Below are positions 42,395 through 53,423 of a DNA stretch of 64,000 nt, one piece after another. Each line of letters starts with the position of its first letter. The first letter of the stretch is position 1. Origin of the DNA: Buchnera aphidicola (Artemisaphis artemisicola) (lineage in GTDB: Bacteria > Pseudomonadota > Gammaproteobacteria > Enterobacterales > Enterobacteriaceae); assembly GCF_005082365.1 (NCBI RefSeq), contig NZ_CP034900.1:62001-126000 (forward strand), given 5' to 3'. A program made the position numbers and the translations under genes. The notes under the pieces are model-generated. The model had not been told where the DNA came from, did not search any database, and worked only from the letters and a program-made list of their open reading frames with translations.

Positions 42395-43456
42395 GTGAAA
42401 GATAAAATACTATTTATCGATCGAGATGGCACATTAATCCATGAACCCATAAAAACTTTTCAGATAGATTCAATAGATCAATTGGTTTTTAAAAAAAATG
42501 TTATTTCTTCTTTGCGTAATTTAATAAAACTTAATTATAAATTAATAATAGTTACCAATCAAGATGGTCTAGGTAATAAAGATTTTTTATGGGAAGACTT
42601 TAATAAAGTAAATAAATTCATGTTAAATATTTTTGCTTCAGAAGAAGTAGTTTTTAATGATATATTAATTTGTCCTCATTTTTTACATGATAACTGCAAA
42701 TGTCGCAAACCTCAAATTACAATGTTAAAACCATGGTTAGATAACATAGATCGAATGCATAGTTATGTTATTGGTGATCGTGAGACAGATATTCAATTAG
42801 CAAAAAATATTCAAGTTAAAGGGATGCAATATAAAGAAGATATATTGAATTGGAGTGATATTGAAAAAAAAATTATAAAAAGAAATAGATATGCAGAAGT
42901 TATTCGAAAAACAAAAGAAACAAAAATACAAATAGAAGTTTTTTTAGATTTAGAAGAAACTAGCAATATTAATACTGGATTAAAATTTTTTGATCATATG
43001 TTAGAGCAATTATCTGTGCATAGTGGTATTTGCATGAATATTTTAGCTCAAGGTGATTTATTTATTGATGATCATCATACAGTAGAAGATGTAGGAATTG
43101 TATTAGGTGAAGCTTTATTAAAAGCTTTAAATACAAAACACGGTTTATATAGATTTGGTTTTTATTTGCCTATGGATGAAAGTAAATCTAATTGTATTAT
43201 GGATATCTCTAATCGTCCATATTTAAATTTTAAAGCAAAATTTAATCATAAAATGGTAGGTGATCTTAGTACAGATATGATTGAGCATTTTTTTTATTCT
43301 CTATGTTATTCTATGAAAATTACAGTTCATTTATATGCTGAAGGGAAAAATGATCATCATTGTGTTGAAAGTTTATTTAAAGTTTTTGGTCGTACATTAC
43401 GTCAGGCTATTAAAATAGAAGGAAATTTACTACCAACTTCAAAAGGAATTTTATAA
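42395..43456 (+). CDS. hisB: Bifunctional histidinol-phosphatase / imidazoleglycerol-phosphate dehydratase
   Basis: Two fused enzymes. The HAD phosphatase (about residues 1-165) has FIDRDGTL as nucleophile motif and a zinc loop [14 protein letters not shown]. The dehydratase (about 166-353) has metal motifs [16 protein letters not shown] and DHHCVES. I favour the GTG at 42395: AAGG lies eight bases upstream and the N-terminus then matches E. coli in length. The ATG at 42389 would leave only two bases after that motif but cannot be excluded. hisH follows with a one-base overlap. Confidence 0.95.
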   Translation: MKDKILFIDRDGTLIHEPIKTFQIDSIDQLVFKKNVISSLRNLIKLNYKLIIVTNQDGLGNKDFLWEDFNKVNKFMLNIFASEEVVFNDILICPHFLHDNCKCRKPQITMLKPWLDNIDRMHSYVIGDRETDIQLAKNIQVKGMQYKEDILNWSDIEKKIIKRNRYAEVIRKTKETKIQIEVFLDLEETSNINTGLKFFDHMLEQLSVHSGICMNILAQGDLFIDDHHTVEDVGIVLGEALLKALNTKHGLYRFGFYLPMDESKSNCIMDISNRPYLNFKAKFNHKMVGDLSTDMIEHFFYSLCYSMKITVHLYAEGKNDHHCVESLFKVFGRTLRQAIKIEGNLLPTSKGIL

Positions 43457-44046
43457 TGGAGGTAGTAATATTAGATACTGGCTGTGCTAATTTAGCATCA
43501 ATAAAGATAGCAATTAGTAAATTAGGTTACAATCCTACTATAACTACTGAACCTTCGATAATATTAAAATCTCAAAAGATGTTTTTACCTGGAGTAGGAA
43601 CTGCTTCTGCGGTAATGCAGATTTTATCTGAAAAAAAATTAATTAATATTATTAAAAATTTTAAAAAACCAGTATTAGGCATATGTCTTGGAATGCAATT
43701 ATTATGTGCTTCAAGTGAAGAATGCAATGGTGTAAAAACCCTTGGCATAATAAAATCTTCTATACTACGTTTGCAAACAAATAATTTATCATTGCCACAT
43801 ATTGGATGGAATCAAATTGAATTTCAAAAATCACATGCTTTATTTAAAAACATTCCCAATAAATCAAGATTTTATTTTGTTCATAGTTATATATTACCAA
43901 TCAATCAATATGCATTATCTACAACTAACTATGGTGTAAATTTTAGTTCAGTAATACAAAAAAATAATTTTTTTGGTGTACAATTTCATCCTGAAAAATC
44001 AGGAAAAATTGGAGCGCAACTATTAAAAAATTTTTTGGAGATGTAA
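43456..44046 (+). CDS. hisH: Imidazole glycerol phosphate synthase, glutaminase subunit
   Basis: Class I glutamine amidotransferase that supplies ammonia to HisF. It has 196 residues, as in E. coli. The catalytic cysteine is in GICLGMQLL and the His/Glu pair in QFHPEKSG. The oxyanion region LPGVGT is present. It overlaps hisB by one base. Confidence 0.96.
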   Translation: MEVVILDTGCANLASIKIAISKLGYNPTITTEPSIILKSQKMFLPGVGTASAVMQILSEKKLINIIKNFKKPVLGICLGMQLLCASSEECNGVKTLGIIKSSILRLQTNNLSLPHIGWNQIEFQKSHALFKNIPNKSRFYFVHSYILPINQYALSTTNYGVNFSSVIQKNNFFGVQFHPEKSGKIGAQLLKNFLEM

Positions 44047-44050
44047 TTTA

Positions 44051-44785
44051 ATGATCATTCCTGCATTTGATTTAATTAATAGTTTAGTAGTTCGCTTGTA
44101 TCAAGGTAATTATTCTAATAAAAAAGAGTATAATATTAATTTATTCTCACTTTTAGAAGAATATAAATCAAAAGGAATTCAAACAATCCATTTAGTAGAT
44201 TTAGATGGAGCTCAAGATAGCAATAATAGACAAATAGAATTTTTTCAAAAATTTTTATTTTATGAAAGATTTTCTGTACAAGTAGGTGGCGGAATAAGAA
44301 CTACAAAAGACATAAGTGCATTGCTTAATTTAGGTGTTAAAAGAGTTGTTGTTAGTTCCTCTATTATAGAAAATAAAAAGAGAGTAAAAAAATGGTTAAA
44401 TATTTATGGTCCGGATTCTATTGTTTTAGCATTAGATGTAAATATTACTAATAACAAAAAAGAAATATATGTAAATGGTTGGCAAAAAAAAACTAATATT
44501 ACTCTAGAAGAGATCATTGAATATTTTTTACCAAGTGGACTAAAGCATGTATTATGTACAGATATATCTAAAGATGGAACACTTTTAGGTCCAAATATTG
44601 CATTATATAAAGAAATTTCTCGTTCTTTTAAAAATATAAACTTTCAGGCATCTGGAGGAATAGGATCACTAAAAGATATTATTTCTTTAAAACAAACCGG
44701 TGTAAAAAGTGTAATTATTGGTCGTAGTTTGTTGGAAAAAAAATTTACGGTAGAAGAGGCATTAAAATGCTGGCAAAAAGAATAA
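44051..44785 (+). CDS. hisA: Phosphoribosylformimino-5-aminoimidazole carboxamide ribotide isomerase
   Basis: Beta/alpha-barrel isomerase of the histidine pathway. It has 244 residues (E. coli 245). The catalytic aspartates lie in IPAFDLI (residue 7-8) and [10 protein letters not shown]. The phosphate-binding motifs VQVGGGIRT and ASGGIGS are present. It overlaps hisF by 19 bases. Confidence 0.96.
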   Translation: MIIPAFDLINSLVVRLYQGNYSNKKEYNINLFSLLEEYKSKGIQTIHLVDLDGAQDSNNRQIEFFQKFLFYERFSVQVGGGIRTTKDISALLNLGVKRVVVSSSIIENKKRVKKWLNIYGPDSIVLALDVNITNNKKEIYVNGWQKKTNITLEEIIEYFLPSGLKHVLCTDISKDGTLLGPNIALYKEISRSFKNINFQASGGIGSLKDIISLKQTGVKSVIIGRSLLEKKFTVEEALKCWQKE

Positions 44786-45543
44786 TAGCATGTTTGGATG
44801 TTAGTGATGGTGTTGTAGTAAAAGGAATACAATTTCAAAATCATGAAACTATAGGAAATATTATACCATTAGCTGAAAGATACACAAATGAAGGTATAGA
44901 TGAATTGGTATTTTATGATATAACTGCTTCTACAAATAACAAATTAGTTAATAGAAATTGGATAGAAAGAGTAGCAGAAGTAATAAACATTCCATTTTGT
45001 GTAGCTGGAGGAATCAAAAGTGTAGAAGATGCAAAAAATATTTTGTCTAGTGGAGCAGATAAAATATCAATTAATTCTTCAGCATTAACAGATCCTGATT
45101 TAATTAGCAAAATTTCAGAACGTTTTGGCGTACAATGTGTAGTAGTTGGAATTGATTCTTGGTTTGATAATATTAAAGAATGTTATATGGTTCAACAATA
45201 CACAGGAGATATTAATAAAACTTATCAAACTAGTTGGAAAACTATTGATTGGGTTAAAACAGTTCAAAAAAAAGGTGCTGGAGAAATAGTTTTAAATATG
45301 ATGAATAAAGATGGATTACAACAAGGATACGATTTAAAGCAACTTAATCAAATACGAGAAGTTTGCCAAGTTCCTTTAATTGCATCTGGAGGTGCAGGTA
45401 ATATAAAACATTTCTATGAAGCTTTATATTATTCTAATGTAGATGGAGTATTAGCTGCATCTGTATTTCATAAAAATATAGTAAATATTAAAACATTAAA
45501 AAACTTTTTAATTAAATGCGGAATGGAGATTAGAGCATGCTAA
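44767..45543 (+). CDS. hisF: Imidazole glycerol phosphate synthase, cyclase subunit
   Basis: Barrel enzyme that forms imidazole glycerol phosphate and AICAR with HisH. It has 258 residues, identical in length to E. coli. The catalytic aspartates are in ACLDVSDG (D11) and VVGIDSW (about D130), and GGIKSVEDA and LIASGGAGN bind phosphate. It overlaps hisA by 19 and hisI by 7 bases. Confidence 0.97.
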   Translation: MLAKRIIACLDVSDGVVVKGIQFQNHETIGNIIPLAERYTNEGIDELVFYDITASTNNKLVNRNWIERVAEVINIPFCVAGGIKSVEDAKNILSSGADKISINSSALTDPDLISKISERFGVQCVVVGIDSWFDNIKECYMVQQYTGDINKTYQTSWKTIDWVKTVQKKGAGEIVLNMMNKDGLQQGYDLKQLNQIREVCQVPLIASGGAGNIKHFYEALYYSNVDGVLAASVFHKNIVNIKTLKNFLIKCGMEIRAC

Positions 45544-46178
45544 AAATCGAAGAAAGATTATTAAATCTTAATTGGATTAAAACTAATGGCATGATGCCTG
45601 TTATTATACAAGAGCATGCTTCTCAAGAGATTTTAATGCATGGATATATGAATAAAGAAGCTTTATTTAAAACTCAAAAAGACGGTTTAGTTACTTTTTA
45701 TTCTCGCAGTAAAAAACGTTTATGGACTAAAGGAGAAAAATCAGGGAATTACTTAAAAGTAATTGAAATCACTACAGATTGTGATTATGATACACTATTG
45801 ATTTTAGTTAAATCTTTAGGAAAAACATGTCATCTTGGAAATTCAAGTTGTTTTTTTAAAAAATACTATACTAATTTTTTATTTGAATTAGAAAATATAA
45901 TAGAAAATAGAAAAAATCAATCAATAAAAAATTCTTATACATCTGAATTATATAAATCAGGAACAAGTCGAATAGCTCAAAAAGTAGGTGAAGAAGCTAT
46001 CGAAACTATATTAGCTTCTATGAAAAAAAATAAAAATGAATTAATTAATGAAGCTTCAGATTTAATTTATCATTTAATTGTATTATTACATGATCAAAGT
46101 TTAAATTTAAATTTAGTTTTTAATAATTTAAAACAAAGAAGAATAAAAAAATTAAATACTAATTCTAATAATAAGTAA
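45537..46178 (+). CDS. hisI: Bifunctional phosphoribosyl-AMP cyclohydrolase / phosphoribosyl-ATP pyrophosphatase
   Basis: HisIE fusion that carries out steps two and three of the pathway. The cyclohydrolase part (1-115) has [11 protein letters not shown]-like [19 protein letters not shown] and the metal-binding CDYDTLL with later cysteines. The pyrophosphohydrolase part (about 120-213) has [13 protein letters not shown] and [13 protein letters not shown]. It has 213 residues (E. coli 203). It is the last gene of the operon. A short ATATCTT/AAGATAT hairpin lies about 75 bases beyond the stop, without a T tract. Confidence 0.96.
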   Translation: MLKIEERLLNLNWIKTNGMMPVIIQEHASQEILMHGYMNKEALFKTQKDGLVTFYSRSKKRLWTKGEKSGNYLKVIEITTDCDYDTLLILVKSLGKTCHLGNSSCFFKKYYTNFLFELENIIENRKNQSIKNSYTSELYKSGTSRIAQKVGEEAIETILASMKKNKNELINEASDLIYHLIVLLHDQSLNLNLVFNNLKQRRIKKLNTNSNNK

Positions 46179-46551
46179 TAATTAACTTACAAAAATTATT
46201 CTTTATAATTTCATAAATTAAAAATTTATTACAATATAAATATAAAATATTTTATATCTTGATAAGATATCAATGATATAAAAATTTATATATTATATAT
46301 GATCTCCATTTTTTTAAAAAAATTATTAAATTAAATATAAGTAATTTTTTAAAAATCAAATATAAAAATAATCTTTTTAAAATATTTATATGTATTTTAC
46401 ATTAATAAAATCCTTTCTTCATAGCCGATTTTCACCAGTAATATATTTAAATAGTTTTAATATTATTTATCAAGCAATAGAGTTAATAAGACATAATAGT
46501 TATTAAAATAATTATTTAATGTTTTTTAGCATTTTTTAGTTGGAGTGAAAG
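46179..46551 (+). other. Spacer between hisI and gnd
   Basis: 373 A/T-rich bases without a gene. There is a small ATATCTT-GAT-AAGATAT hairpin (46254-46270) that might mark the his transcript end, a slightly less A/T-rich patch around 46410-46440, and GGAGTG just ahead of gnd. I see no tRNA or convincing regulatory RNA. Confidence 0.55.
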
Positions 46552-47955
46552 ATGTCAAAACAACAAGTTGGTGTTGTAGGAATGGCAGTCATGGGACGTA
46601 ATTTAGCATTAAATATTGAAAGTAAAAATTATACTGTATCTATATTTAATAGAACAAATAAAACAACAAAAGAAGTTATTGAACATAATAAGAATAAAAA
46701 TCTTTTTTCATATTTTTCTATTAAAGATTTTGTTTATTCATTATTAAAACCTAGGTGTATTTTGCTTATGGTTCAAGCTGGAAAAGCTACTGATGAAACT
46801 ATTCAATTAATTTTACCTTATTTAGAAAAAGAAGATATATTAATTGATGCAGGTAATACTTTTTATAAAGATACCATAAGAAGAAGTAAAGAATTATATA
46901 AATATGGAATTCATTTTATTGGGATGGGAGTATCCGGAGGTGAATTAGGAGCGTTACATGGTCCATCGATCATGCCTGGAGGTGAAAAAAAAGCATATAC
47001 ACTTGTATTCCCTATGTTAAAAAAAATATCTGCTAAATTTAAAGGTGAACCGTGTTTAAGTTATATTGGACCAAATGGTTCAGGTCATTATGTTAAAATG
47101 GTTCATAATGGCATTGAATATGGTGATATGCAATTAATTTCAGAATCGTATTTTTTATTAAAAAATTTATTAAATATGAATAATGAAGAATTAGGAGGCA
47201 TTTTTTCAGAGTGGAATAAAGGCGAATTAAATAGTTATTTAATTGATATAACAAAAAATATTTTTATTAAAAAAGATAATAATAAATATTTAATAGATGT
47301 AATTTTAGATGAAGCAAAAGACAAGGGAACAGGAAAATGGATTAGTCAAAATGCTTTAGATCTTCGAGAACCTTTATCATTGATTACCGAATCTGTTTTT
47401 TCACGTTATTTATCTTCTCTTAAAGAACAACGTGTAATTGCGTCAACAATATTAAAAGGACCTAGTATAAATAATTGTATTAAAGATAAGAATAGTTTTA
47501 TTGAAGAAATTAGACGGGCTTTATATTTAGGAAAAATAATTTCTTATGCACAAGGTTTTTCTCAATTAAAAAAAGCATCAGAAAAATATAATTGGAATTT
47601 ACAATATAATGAAATCGCTAAAATTTTTAGATCTGGATGTATCATACGAGCAAATTTTTTACAAAAAATAAGCGAAGAGTATTCTAATAATAAACATGTA
47701 ATTAATTTATTATTAACATCTTATTTCTCAGAAATAGCTAATAAATATGAAAAATCATTACGAAAAGTTGTTTTCTATGCAATAAAATATGGCATTCCTG
47801 TTCCTGCTTTTTCTGCAGCAATATCTTATTATGATAGTTATAGATCATTAAATTTGCCAGCAAATCTTATTCAAGCTCAAAGAGATTATTTTGGTTCACA
47901 TACTTATCAAAGAACTGATAAGTTAGGTTCTTTTCATACAAATTGGGAAGTTTAA
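46552..47955 (+). CDS. gnd: 6-phosphogluconate dehydrogenase, decarboxylating
   Basis: NADP enzyme of the oxidative pentose phosphate branch. It has 467 residues (E. coli 468). The dinucleotide-binding [17 protein letters not shown] (quoted in part) is at the N-terminus. The catalytic lysine and neighbours are in [19 protein letters not shown], and [13 protein letters not shown] follows. It has a GGAGTGAAAG ribosome-binding site. It feeds talA/tkt functionally. Confidence 0.97.
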   Translation: MSKQQVGVVGMAVMGRNLALNIESKNYTVSIFNRTNKTTKEVIEHNKNKNLFSYFSIKDFVYSLLKPRCILLMVQAGKATDETIQLILPYLEKEDILIDAGNTFYKDTIRRSKELYKYGIHFIGMGVSGGELGALHGPSIMPGGEKKAYTLVFPMLKKISAKFKGEPCLSYIGPNGSGHYVKMVHNGIEYGDMQLISESYFLLKNLLNMNNEELGGIFSEWNKGELNSYLIDITKNIFIKKDNNKYLIDVILDEAKDKGTGKWISQNALDLREPLSLITESVFSRYLSSLKEQRVIASTILKGPSINNCIKDKNSFIEEIRRALYLGKIISYAQGFSQLKKASEKYNWNLQYNEIAKIFRSGCIIRANFLQKISEEYSNNKHVINLLLTSYFSEIANKYEKSLRKVVFYAIKYGIPVPAFSAAISYYDSYRSLNLPANLIQAQRDYFGSHTYQRTDKLGSFHTNWEV

Positions 47956-48041
47956 AAACTAATTTTTATTATGTAAGAAAATTTAAATAATTTGTACTTT
48001 CATATAAATATTTTATCAATTTTATGATAATTAAAAATTAA

Positions 48042-48076
48042 AATAGCAGATGATGTTAAAAAATATCTCTGCTATT
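48042..48076. other. Hairpin downstream of gnd
   Basis: AATAGCAGA and TCTGCTATT pair over 9 bp around a 17-base loop, 87 bases after the gnd stop and 78 bases before dcd. There is no T tract. It may protect or end the gnd mRNA, or act in the dcd leader. Confidence 0.4.
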
Positions 48077-48153
48077 AGATTATAAATAGTAGTATATATA
48101 CTATAATAAATCTTCATATTTGAAAATATATACATTCTACTATAGGGATAAAA

Positions 48154-48735
48154 ATGCGTTTATGTGATCAAGATATTGAAAAATGGTTAAAAAGAAAAGG
48201 TTTAATTATCAAACCTTATCCTAAAAAAGAATTTATTCATGGTGTTACTGTTGATATACATCTTGGTAATAAATTTCGTTTTTTTAACAATTATAAGAGA
48301 TCTTATATTGATTTAAGCACTTCAAATGTAAATATAGAGTTATCTTTAAAAGATGCAATGAGCAATGAAATTGCTTTTTCTAAAGAAAAACCATTATTTT
48401 TACAACCAGGTTCTTTAGTTTTATCTTCTACTTTTGAAAGTATTACTATTCCTGATAATTTAGTTGGTTGGTTAGATGGACGTTCTTCTTTAGCTCGTCT
48501 AGGATTGATGATTCATGCTACTGCACATCGTATTGATCCTGGGTGGAAAGGCAATATTGTCTTAGAGATTTTTAATGCTGGAAAATTAACTTTAGCATTG
48601 TATCCAAAAATAAAAATTGCTGCTCTTAGTTTTGAAGCGCTTAATCAAGCGGTTTTACGTCCTTATAACATTCGTAATAAAGCTAAATATAAAAGTCAAA
48701 ATGGAGTAATACCTAGTCGTATAGATTTAGAATAA
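48154..48735 (+). CDS. dcd: dCTP deaminase
   Basis: Makes dUTP from dCTP for thymidylate synthesis. It has 193 residues, the same as E. coli. The catalytic block RSSLARLGLMIHATAHRIDPGW (quoted in part; residues about 110-132) and the C-terminal YKSQNGVIPSRI tail that closes the active site are conserved. Confidence 0.96.
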   Translation: MRLCDQDIEKWLKRKGLIIKPYPKKEFIHGVTVDIHLGNKFRFFNNYKRSYIDLSTSNVNIELSLKDAMSNEIAFSKEKPLFLQPGSLVLSSTFESITIPDNLVGWLDGRSSLARLGLMIHATAHRIDPGWKGNIVLEIFNAGKLTLALYPKIKIAALSFEALNQAVLRPYNIRNKAKYKSQNGVIPSRIDLE

Positions 48736-48851
48736 TACATTTTATATATTTGAATTTATGTATAATTAATAAAATTATTGATTTAAATTGAAATAGTTTT
48801 ATATTAATTATCTTTTATCTATCATATTTTTTATAAAAACATTATAACATT

Positions 48852-50498
48852 ATGTCAAGTGTACTTAGAAAGATTTTAGTTACCTGTGCTTTACCTTATT
48901 CAAATGGACCTATTCACATAGGTCATATGTTAGAACATATTCAGGCAGATATTTGGGTTCGTTATCATAGGATGCGTGGTCATGAAGTCTGGTTTATTTC
49001 TGCTGATGATTCTCATGGAACTGCTATTATGTTAAAATCTGAAGATTTAGGTATATCTTCAAATCAATTAATTAAAAATGTTCATAAAGAACATAAAAAA
49101 GATTTTTTGAACTTTAAAATTTCTCATGATAATTATTACTCTACTCATAGTTTAGAGAATTTATATTTATTAAGAAAAATATTTAAGTCTTTAGATGAAA
49201 AAGGTTTTATTCAAGAAAAAAAAAGTTCTCAATTTTATGATGATATAAAAAAACTTTTTCTTCCAGATAGATTTATAAAAGGAACTTGTCCCATTTGCAA
49301 TTCTGAAAATCAATATGGTGATAGTTGTGAAAATTGCAGTTCAACTTATGAACCTATTGATTTAATCAATCCTGTATCTGTTATTTCAGGAAGAAGACCA
49401 AGTTTAAAAAATACAAAACATTTATATTTTAATTTACCTTATTTTTCTAATATGTTAAAACAATGGATACATTCTGGCGTATTACAAAAGTCCGTGGTTA
49501 AAAAAACTGAAGAATGGTTCAAAAAAGGTTTAAAATCATGGGGGATTTCTCGTGATGCACCATATTTTGGATTTAAAATTCCTAAATATTCTAATAAATA
49601 TTTTTATGTTTGGTTAGATGCTCCTATTGGTTATATGAGTGCATTTAAAAATTTATGTATAAAAAATAAAAAAATAAATTTTAATGAATTTTGGGATATA
49701 AAATCTAATTGTGAATTATACCATTTTATCGGTAAAGATATTATTTATTTTCATACTTTATTTTGGCCGGCAATATTAGAGGCATCGTCTTTTAGAAAAC
49801 CTAATGCTATTTTTGTTCATGGTCATCTTACAATGAATGGATTAAAGTTATCTAAATCACGAGGCGCTTTAATTACAGCAAGTAATTGGATTAAGTGTTT
49901 TGATTCAGATAGTTTGCGTTATTATTATGCAAGTAAATTATCTAATAAAATTAATGATATTGAAATCAATTTACAAGAATTTGTTCATAAGATAAATAGT
50001 GACATTGTAAATAAATTAGTTAACTTAGCTTCAAGAAATGCGAGTTTTATTGATAAACTTTTTAATGGATATTTATCAAATAAATTAGAAGATAATGAAT
50101 TATATCAATATTTTATTAATAAAAGTATTAATATCGCAAGTTTTTTAGAAAATCGTGAATTTAGTTTAATGGTTAGAGAATCCATGAAATTAGCAGATAT
50201 AGCTAATCAATATATTAATGAGAAAAAACCATGGATGATTCAAAAAAGAAATATAAATAATAACAATTTGCAACAAATTTGTACCATGGGTATTAATTTA
50301 TTTAGAATTATAATGATTTTTTTAAAACCAATATTACCTGATTTAGCAAAAAAAACAGAATTTTTTTTAATTTCAAAACTAAATTGGAATAATATTAAAA
50401 AGCCATTGTTATCTCATAAGATAAATAAATATACACCATTGTATAAACGAATTAGTTATAAACAAATTGAAAAATTAATTATTTTAACGGAAAAATAA
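48852..50498 (+). CDS. metG: Methionyl-tRNA synthetase lacking the C-terminal dimerisation domain
   Basis: Class I synthetase for tRNA-Met. The HIGH motif is IHIGH at 21-25. The zinc knuckle is CPICNSE...CENC at about 146-161. The KMSKS-type motif is LKLSKSRG at about 331-338. The anticodon-binding helices extend to the end. The protein has 548 residues against 677 in E. coli; the missing part is the C-terminal EMAP-like tRNA-binding and dimer domain. E. coli enzyme trimmed to about 550 residues is an active monomer, so this one should work. No clear ribosome-binding motif was seen. Confidence 0.95.
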   Translation: MSSVLRKILVTCALPYSNGPIHIGHMLEHIQADIWVRYHRMRGHEVWFISADDSHGTAIMLKSEDLGISSNQLIKNVHKEHKKDFLNFKISHDNYYSTHSLENLYLLRKIFKSLDEKGFIQEKKSSQFYDDIKKLFLPDRFIKGTCPICNSENQYGDSCENCSSTYEPIDLINPVSVISGRRPSLKNTKHLYFNLPYFSNMLKQWIHSGVLQKSVVKKTEEWFKKGLKSWGISRDAPYFGFKIPKYSNKYFYVWLDAPIGYMSAFKNLCIKNKKINFNEFWDIKSNCELYHFIGKDIIYFHTLFWPAILEASSFRKPNAIFVHGHLTMNGLKLSKSRGALITASNWIKCFDSDSLRYYYASKLSNKINDIEINLQEFVHKINSDIVNKLVNLASRNASFIDKLFNGYLSNKLEDNELYQYFINKSINIASFLENREFSLMVRESMKLADIANQYINEKKPWMIQKRNINNNNLQQICTMGINLFRIIMIFLKPILPDLAKKTEFFLISKLNWNNIKKPLLSHKINKYTPLYKRISYKQIEKLIILTEK

Positions 50499-50536
50499 TT
50501 TTTTTAATTCTTCTAAAATGTATGATAAAAAATATT

Positions 50537-51859
50537 TTAAGAGAATGAAAATGAATTATTATAAGTTGATTTTAAATTATTATACCAAGATATTATCCAA
50601 GTATTTTGACTTTTATTTTTAATATTAATAACAAATACTCCTAAAGCACTAATCAAATCATTATTATAAAATAATAGAGGGATTTGATTTCTCAACCAAG
50701 GAGGAATATTCTTTTCTTGCCAAATTTTTTTTATCTTTCTTTTTTTGCTTCTTCCTAAAATAAGAATATTTCCTTCATATTGAAAACGAATATTAATTAA
50801 TTGATGATTTTCAGGTGCTGGAAGTGCAATGCCTGTCTGATTTTGTGATAAAAATCCTAGATTATTAGGAAGTGTTAAATTTTTTTCTTTTTTGTGCCAA
50901 AATAAAATAGTATTTTTTAGATTAGACTGTTTTTTTATAAAATATAGTGATTTTTTATATCTTCTTATTTCATGTGTTCCTAAAATACATTTAGGATTAG
51001 CATCTAATCGACTATAAATCATTTGATGATAGATATATTGAATGTTGTTATATGATGGTTTTTTTATTTTTTGCAACGAAACCCAACGTCTAATCAATGC
51101 TAAAGATAATTCTTTTTTAATATTTTTAAAATTTTTAATATCTAAAGAATTATCAAATTTTATAAAATTATTGATTTTTTTATCAAGTAATTTATTAAGC
51201 AGAGTAGTTTCTTTTTGACAAATATACGTAGTACGAAAACAATTTTTAATAAAGAAAGGCCATCTTTTTTCTAATATAGGAATAATTTTATGTCTTATAA
51301 AATTACGATCATAATTGATATTTAAATTACTAAAATCTTCTATCCAATTTAAATTGTTTTTATATGCATATAATTCTAATTCTTTTTTTGTTTTTTTTAG
51401 AAAAGGACGAACTATTTTTTTATTACCGAATGTGGTCTCAAAAGACATGCTTGAAAGTCCGGTAGGACCGCTACCTCTTTTTAACGATAAAATAAGTGTT
51501 TCGCATTGATCATTCATATGATGACCAGTAAGTAATATTTCATTAAGAGATAGATGATTATAAATAATATTATATCTTTTTATTCTTAGTTTCTCTTCTA
51601 TATTATTATTTTTATCAAGACAAATATTTTCTATAATTAATGGTATTTTATAAAAATTACAAATTTTTTTACAATGTTCTGTCCATTTTTTTGAGAATTC
51701 ACTTATATTATGATTAATATGAATAGCACGTATATTAAAATCAGGTTTTGTTTTTTTTATTTTTAGCAGTTGATCCAGAAGTACTGTAGAATCTAGTCCT
51801 CCGCTATAAGCGATTAAAAAAGATTTATTTTTATATTGATTAATAATTTTATCTATCAA
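50537..51859 (-). CDS. tilS: tRNA(Ile)-lysidine synthase
   Basis: Converts C34 of the AUA-reading tRNA-Ile to lysidine, essential for decoding AUA, a very frequent codon in A/T-rich genes. It has 440 residues (E. coli 432). The PP-loop SGGLDSTVL is at about 20-28, HHMNDQCETLILSLKRGSGPTGL (quoted in part) follows, and the C-terminal substrate-binding GRSKKRKIKKIWQEKNIPPW region is present. The start is a TTG at 51859, since no ATG or GTG lies between it and the PP-loop; AGG lies about 11 bases upstream. Confidence 0.94.
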   Translation of the reverse strand: MIDKIINQYKNKSFLIAYSGGLDSTVLLDQLLKIKKTKPDFNIRAIHINHNISEFSKKWTEHCKKICNFYKIPLIIENICLDKNNNIEEKLRIKRYNIIYNHLSLNEILLTGHHMNDQCETLILSLKRGSGPTGLSSMSFETTFGNKKIVRPFLKKTKKELELYAYKNNLNWIEDFSNLNINYDRNFIRHKIIPILEKRWPFFIKNCFRTTYICQKETTLLNKLLDKKINNFIKFDNSLDIKNFKNIKKELSLALIRRWVSLQKIKKPSYNNIQYIYHQMIYSRLDANPKCILGTHEIRRYKKSLYFIKKQSNLKNTILFWHKKEKNLTLPNNLGFLSQNQTGIALPAPENHQLINIRFQYEGNILILGRSKKRKIKKIWQEKNIPPWLRNQIPLLFYNNDLISALGVFVINIKNKSQNTWIISWYNNLKSTYNNSFSFS

Positions 51860-51900
51860 ATATCAATTGCCTATTTATATAATAAAAGTTATATTTTTAA

Positions 51901-51974
51901 TACGTTCGAGTGGACTTGAACCACTAACCCCTACCATGTCATGGTAGTGCTCTAACCAATTGAGCTACGAACGT
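51901..51974 (-). tRNA. tRNA-Val (anticodon GAC)
   Basis: On the minus strand the acceptor ACGTTCG pairs with CGAACGT, the anticodon stem is CTACC/GGTAG with loop ATGACAT (anticodon GAC), and the T arm is AGTGG-TTCAAGT-CCACT. It is very similar to E. coli tRNA-Val(GAC). CCA is not encoded. It lies 41 bases upstream of tilS on the same strand. Confidence 0.95.
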
Positions 51975-52142
51975 AAATATTAAAGAATATTATTTTTTTT
52001 TATTTTATATAATTTAAATTATATATATTTTCTGAGATAGTATATGAATATTTTTATTATAAAAGAGAATAAGTTTCTATACAACTTTATTTTAAAGTTT
52101 ATTTAAAAAAAATAAATACAATTATATTTTTAAGGAAAAATA

Positions 52143-52754
52143 ATGTTTACAGGCATTGTAAATAGAACTGGTGTTATTGTCTCTATCCAAAAGAAAAAAA
52201 AAATTCATAGACATAAAGTTAAACTTCCACCTATTTTATCTAAAATGTTAACATTAGGTGCTTCAATAGCATATAATGGATGTTGTTTGACTATAAATAA
52301 TATTGATCATTTTTATATAGAATGTGATATTGTGGAAGAAACTTTAAATAAAACTAATTTAGGTTTTCTAAATATTGGAGACCGCGTTAATATTGAGAGA
52401 TCAGTAAAATATGGAGATGAAATTGGAGGTCATATAATATCTGGTCATATTATGAATACAGTAGAGGTTTCTAAAATATTAGAATCAGATGATAATTATG
52501 AGATGTGGTTTAAGATCAAAAATCTATCGTTAATGAAATATATTTTTTATAAAGGATTTATTTGTATTGATGGAATCAGTCTTACTGTTGGGAAAATTAT
52601 TAATAATGAATTCTGTGTGCATTTAATACCTGAAACTTTATTATCTACTACAATAAAAAATAAACAAAATGGTAGTCTAATGAATATAGAAATTGATTCT
52701 TATACTCAAATTATTGTAGATACAACAGAACGTTTGTTTAAACAAACTTTTTAA
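52143..52754 (+). CDS. ribE: Riboflavin synthase alpha chain
   Basis: Dismutates two lumazines to riboflavin, a vitamin that such symbionts supply. It has 203 residues (E. coli 213) in two tandem lumazine-binding repeats: residues 1-97 start [12 protein letters not shown], and residues 98-203 start [11 protein letters not shown]. Conserved CLTI and DGISLTV segments are present. AAGGAAA precedes the ATG. No FMN riboswitch is visible in the 168 bases upstream. The gene is called ribC in E. coli and ribE in some other naming schemes. Confidence 0.95.
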   Translation: MFTGIVNRTGVIVSIQKKKKIHRHKVKLPPILSKMLTLGASIAYNGCCLTINNIDHFYIECDIVEETLNKTNLGFLNIGDRVNIERSVKYGDEIGGHIISGHIMNTVEVSKILESDDNYEMWFKIKNLSLMKYIFYKGFICIDGISLTVGKIINNEFCVHLIPETLLSTTIKNKQNGSLMNIEIDSYTQIIVDTTERLFKQTF

Positions 52755-52839
52755 TAATATATTCGATAAATTTTTTGAAAAATATATATAAAAATTATTT
52801 ATGATTAAATATTATAATATTTAATCACAGGAATTATAA

Positions 52840-53421
52840 ATGCAAAATATTATTTTATTTTTTATTTCTAATATATTAATTGAAAATTTCATTTTAGTAA
52901 AATTTCTTGGATTATGTCCTTTTTTGGGTTCATCTAGTAAAGTTGAAACCGCTATTGGAATAAGTTTTGCAACTACTTTTGTTGTTTTTATATCATCTTT
53001 ATTATTATGGTTAATTAATTTTTTTATTTTATTGCCTCTTGATTTGGTTTATTTGAGAATTATAGCCTATATGTTAATTATTTCAGTTAGTGTTCAGTTT
53101 TTAGAAATAGTATTGCGTAGTACTAGTCCTATTTTATACCGTTTACTTGGTATTTATCTTCCTTTAATCACAACTAATTGTACAGTTTTAGCTATTCCGT
53201 TGTTTAGTTTGTATTTTCATCATACATTTTTAGAATCGATATTGTTTGCAGTAAGTGCATCATTGGGCTTTACTTTAGTTATGATTCTTTTTTCTTGTAT
53301 TCGTGAACGTATATTATTATCTGATATTCCTCTTCCATTTCAAGGAGCACCTATTGTATTAGTTACTATTAGTTTAATGTCTGTTATATTCATGGGATTT
53401 AAAGGTTTAATAAAAAATTAA
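52840..53421 (+). CDS. rsxA: Electron transport complex protein RsxA (RnfA)
   Basis: Membrane subunit of the Rnf/Rsx complex, which moves electrons between NADH and ferredoxin coupled to ion flux; in E. coli it reduces SoxR. It has 193 residues, the same as E. coli, with six hydrophobic helices. The family blocks [18 protein letters not shown] (quoted in part) and [11 protein letters not shown] are present. An ACAGGA motif precedes the ATG. First gene of rsxABCDGE. Confidence 0.96.
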   Translation: MQNIILFFISNILIENFILVKFLGLCPFLGSSSKVETAIGISFATTFVVFISSLLLWLINFFILLPLDLVYLRIIAYMLIISVSVQFLEIVLRSTSPILYRLLGIYLPLITTNCTVLAIPLFSLYFHHTFLESILFAVSASLGFTLVMILFSCIRERILLSDIPLPFQGAPIVLVTISLMSVIFMGFKGLIKN

Positions 53422-53423
53422 TT

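Noticed and set aside
48042-48076. Calling the hairpin after gnd a rho-independent terminator
   Set aside because: The loop is long and there is no T tract on either strand, so it is listed only as a hairpin.
51901-51974. Reading this tRNA as tRNA-Asp or tRNA-Met
   Set aside because: The anticodon is GAC and the body matches tRNA-Val(GAC); Asp would need GTC and Met CAT.
51975-52142. FMN riboswitch ahead of ribE
   Set aside because: No RFN-element conserved segments are visible; the region is plain A/T-rich DNA.
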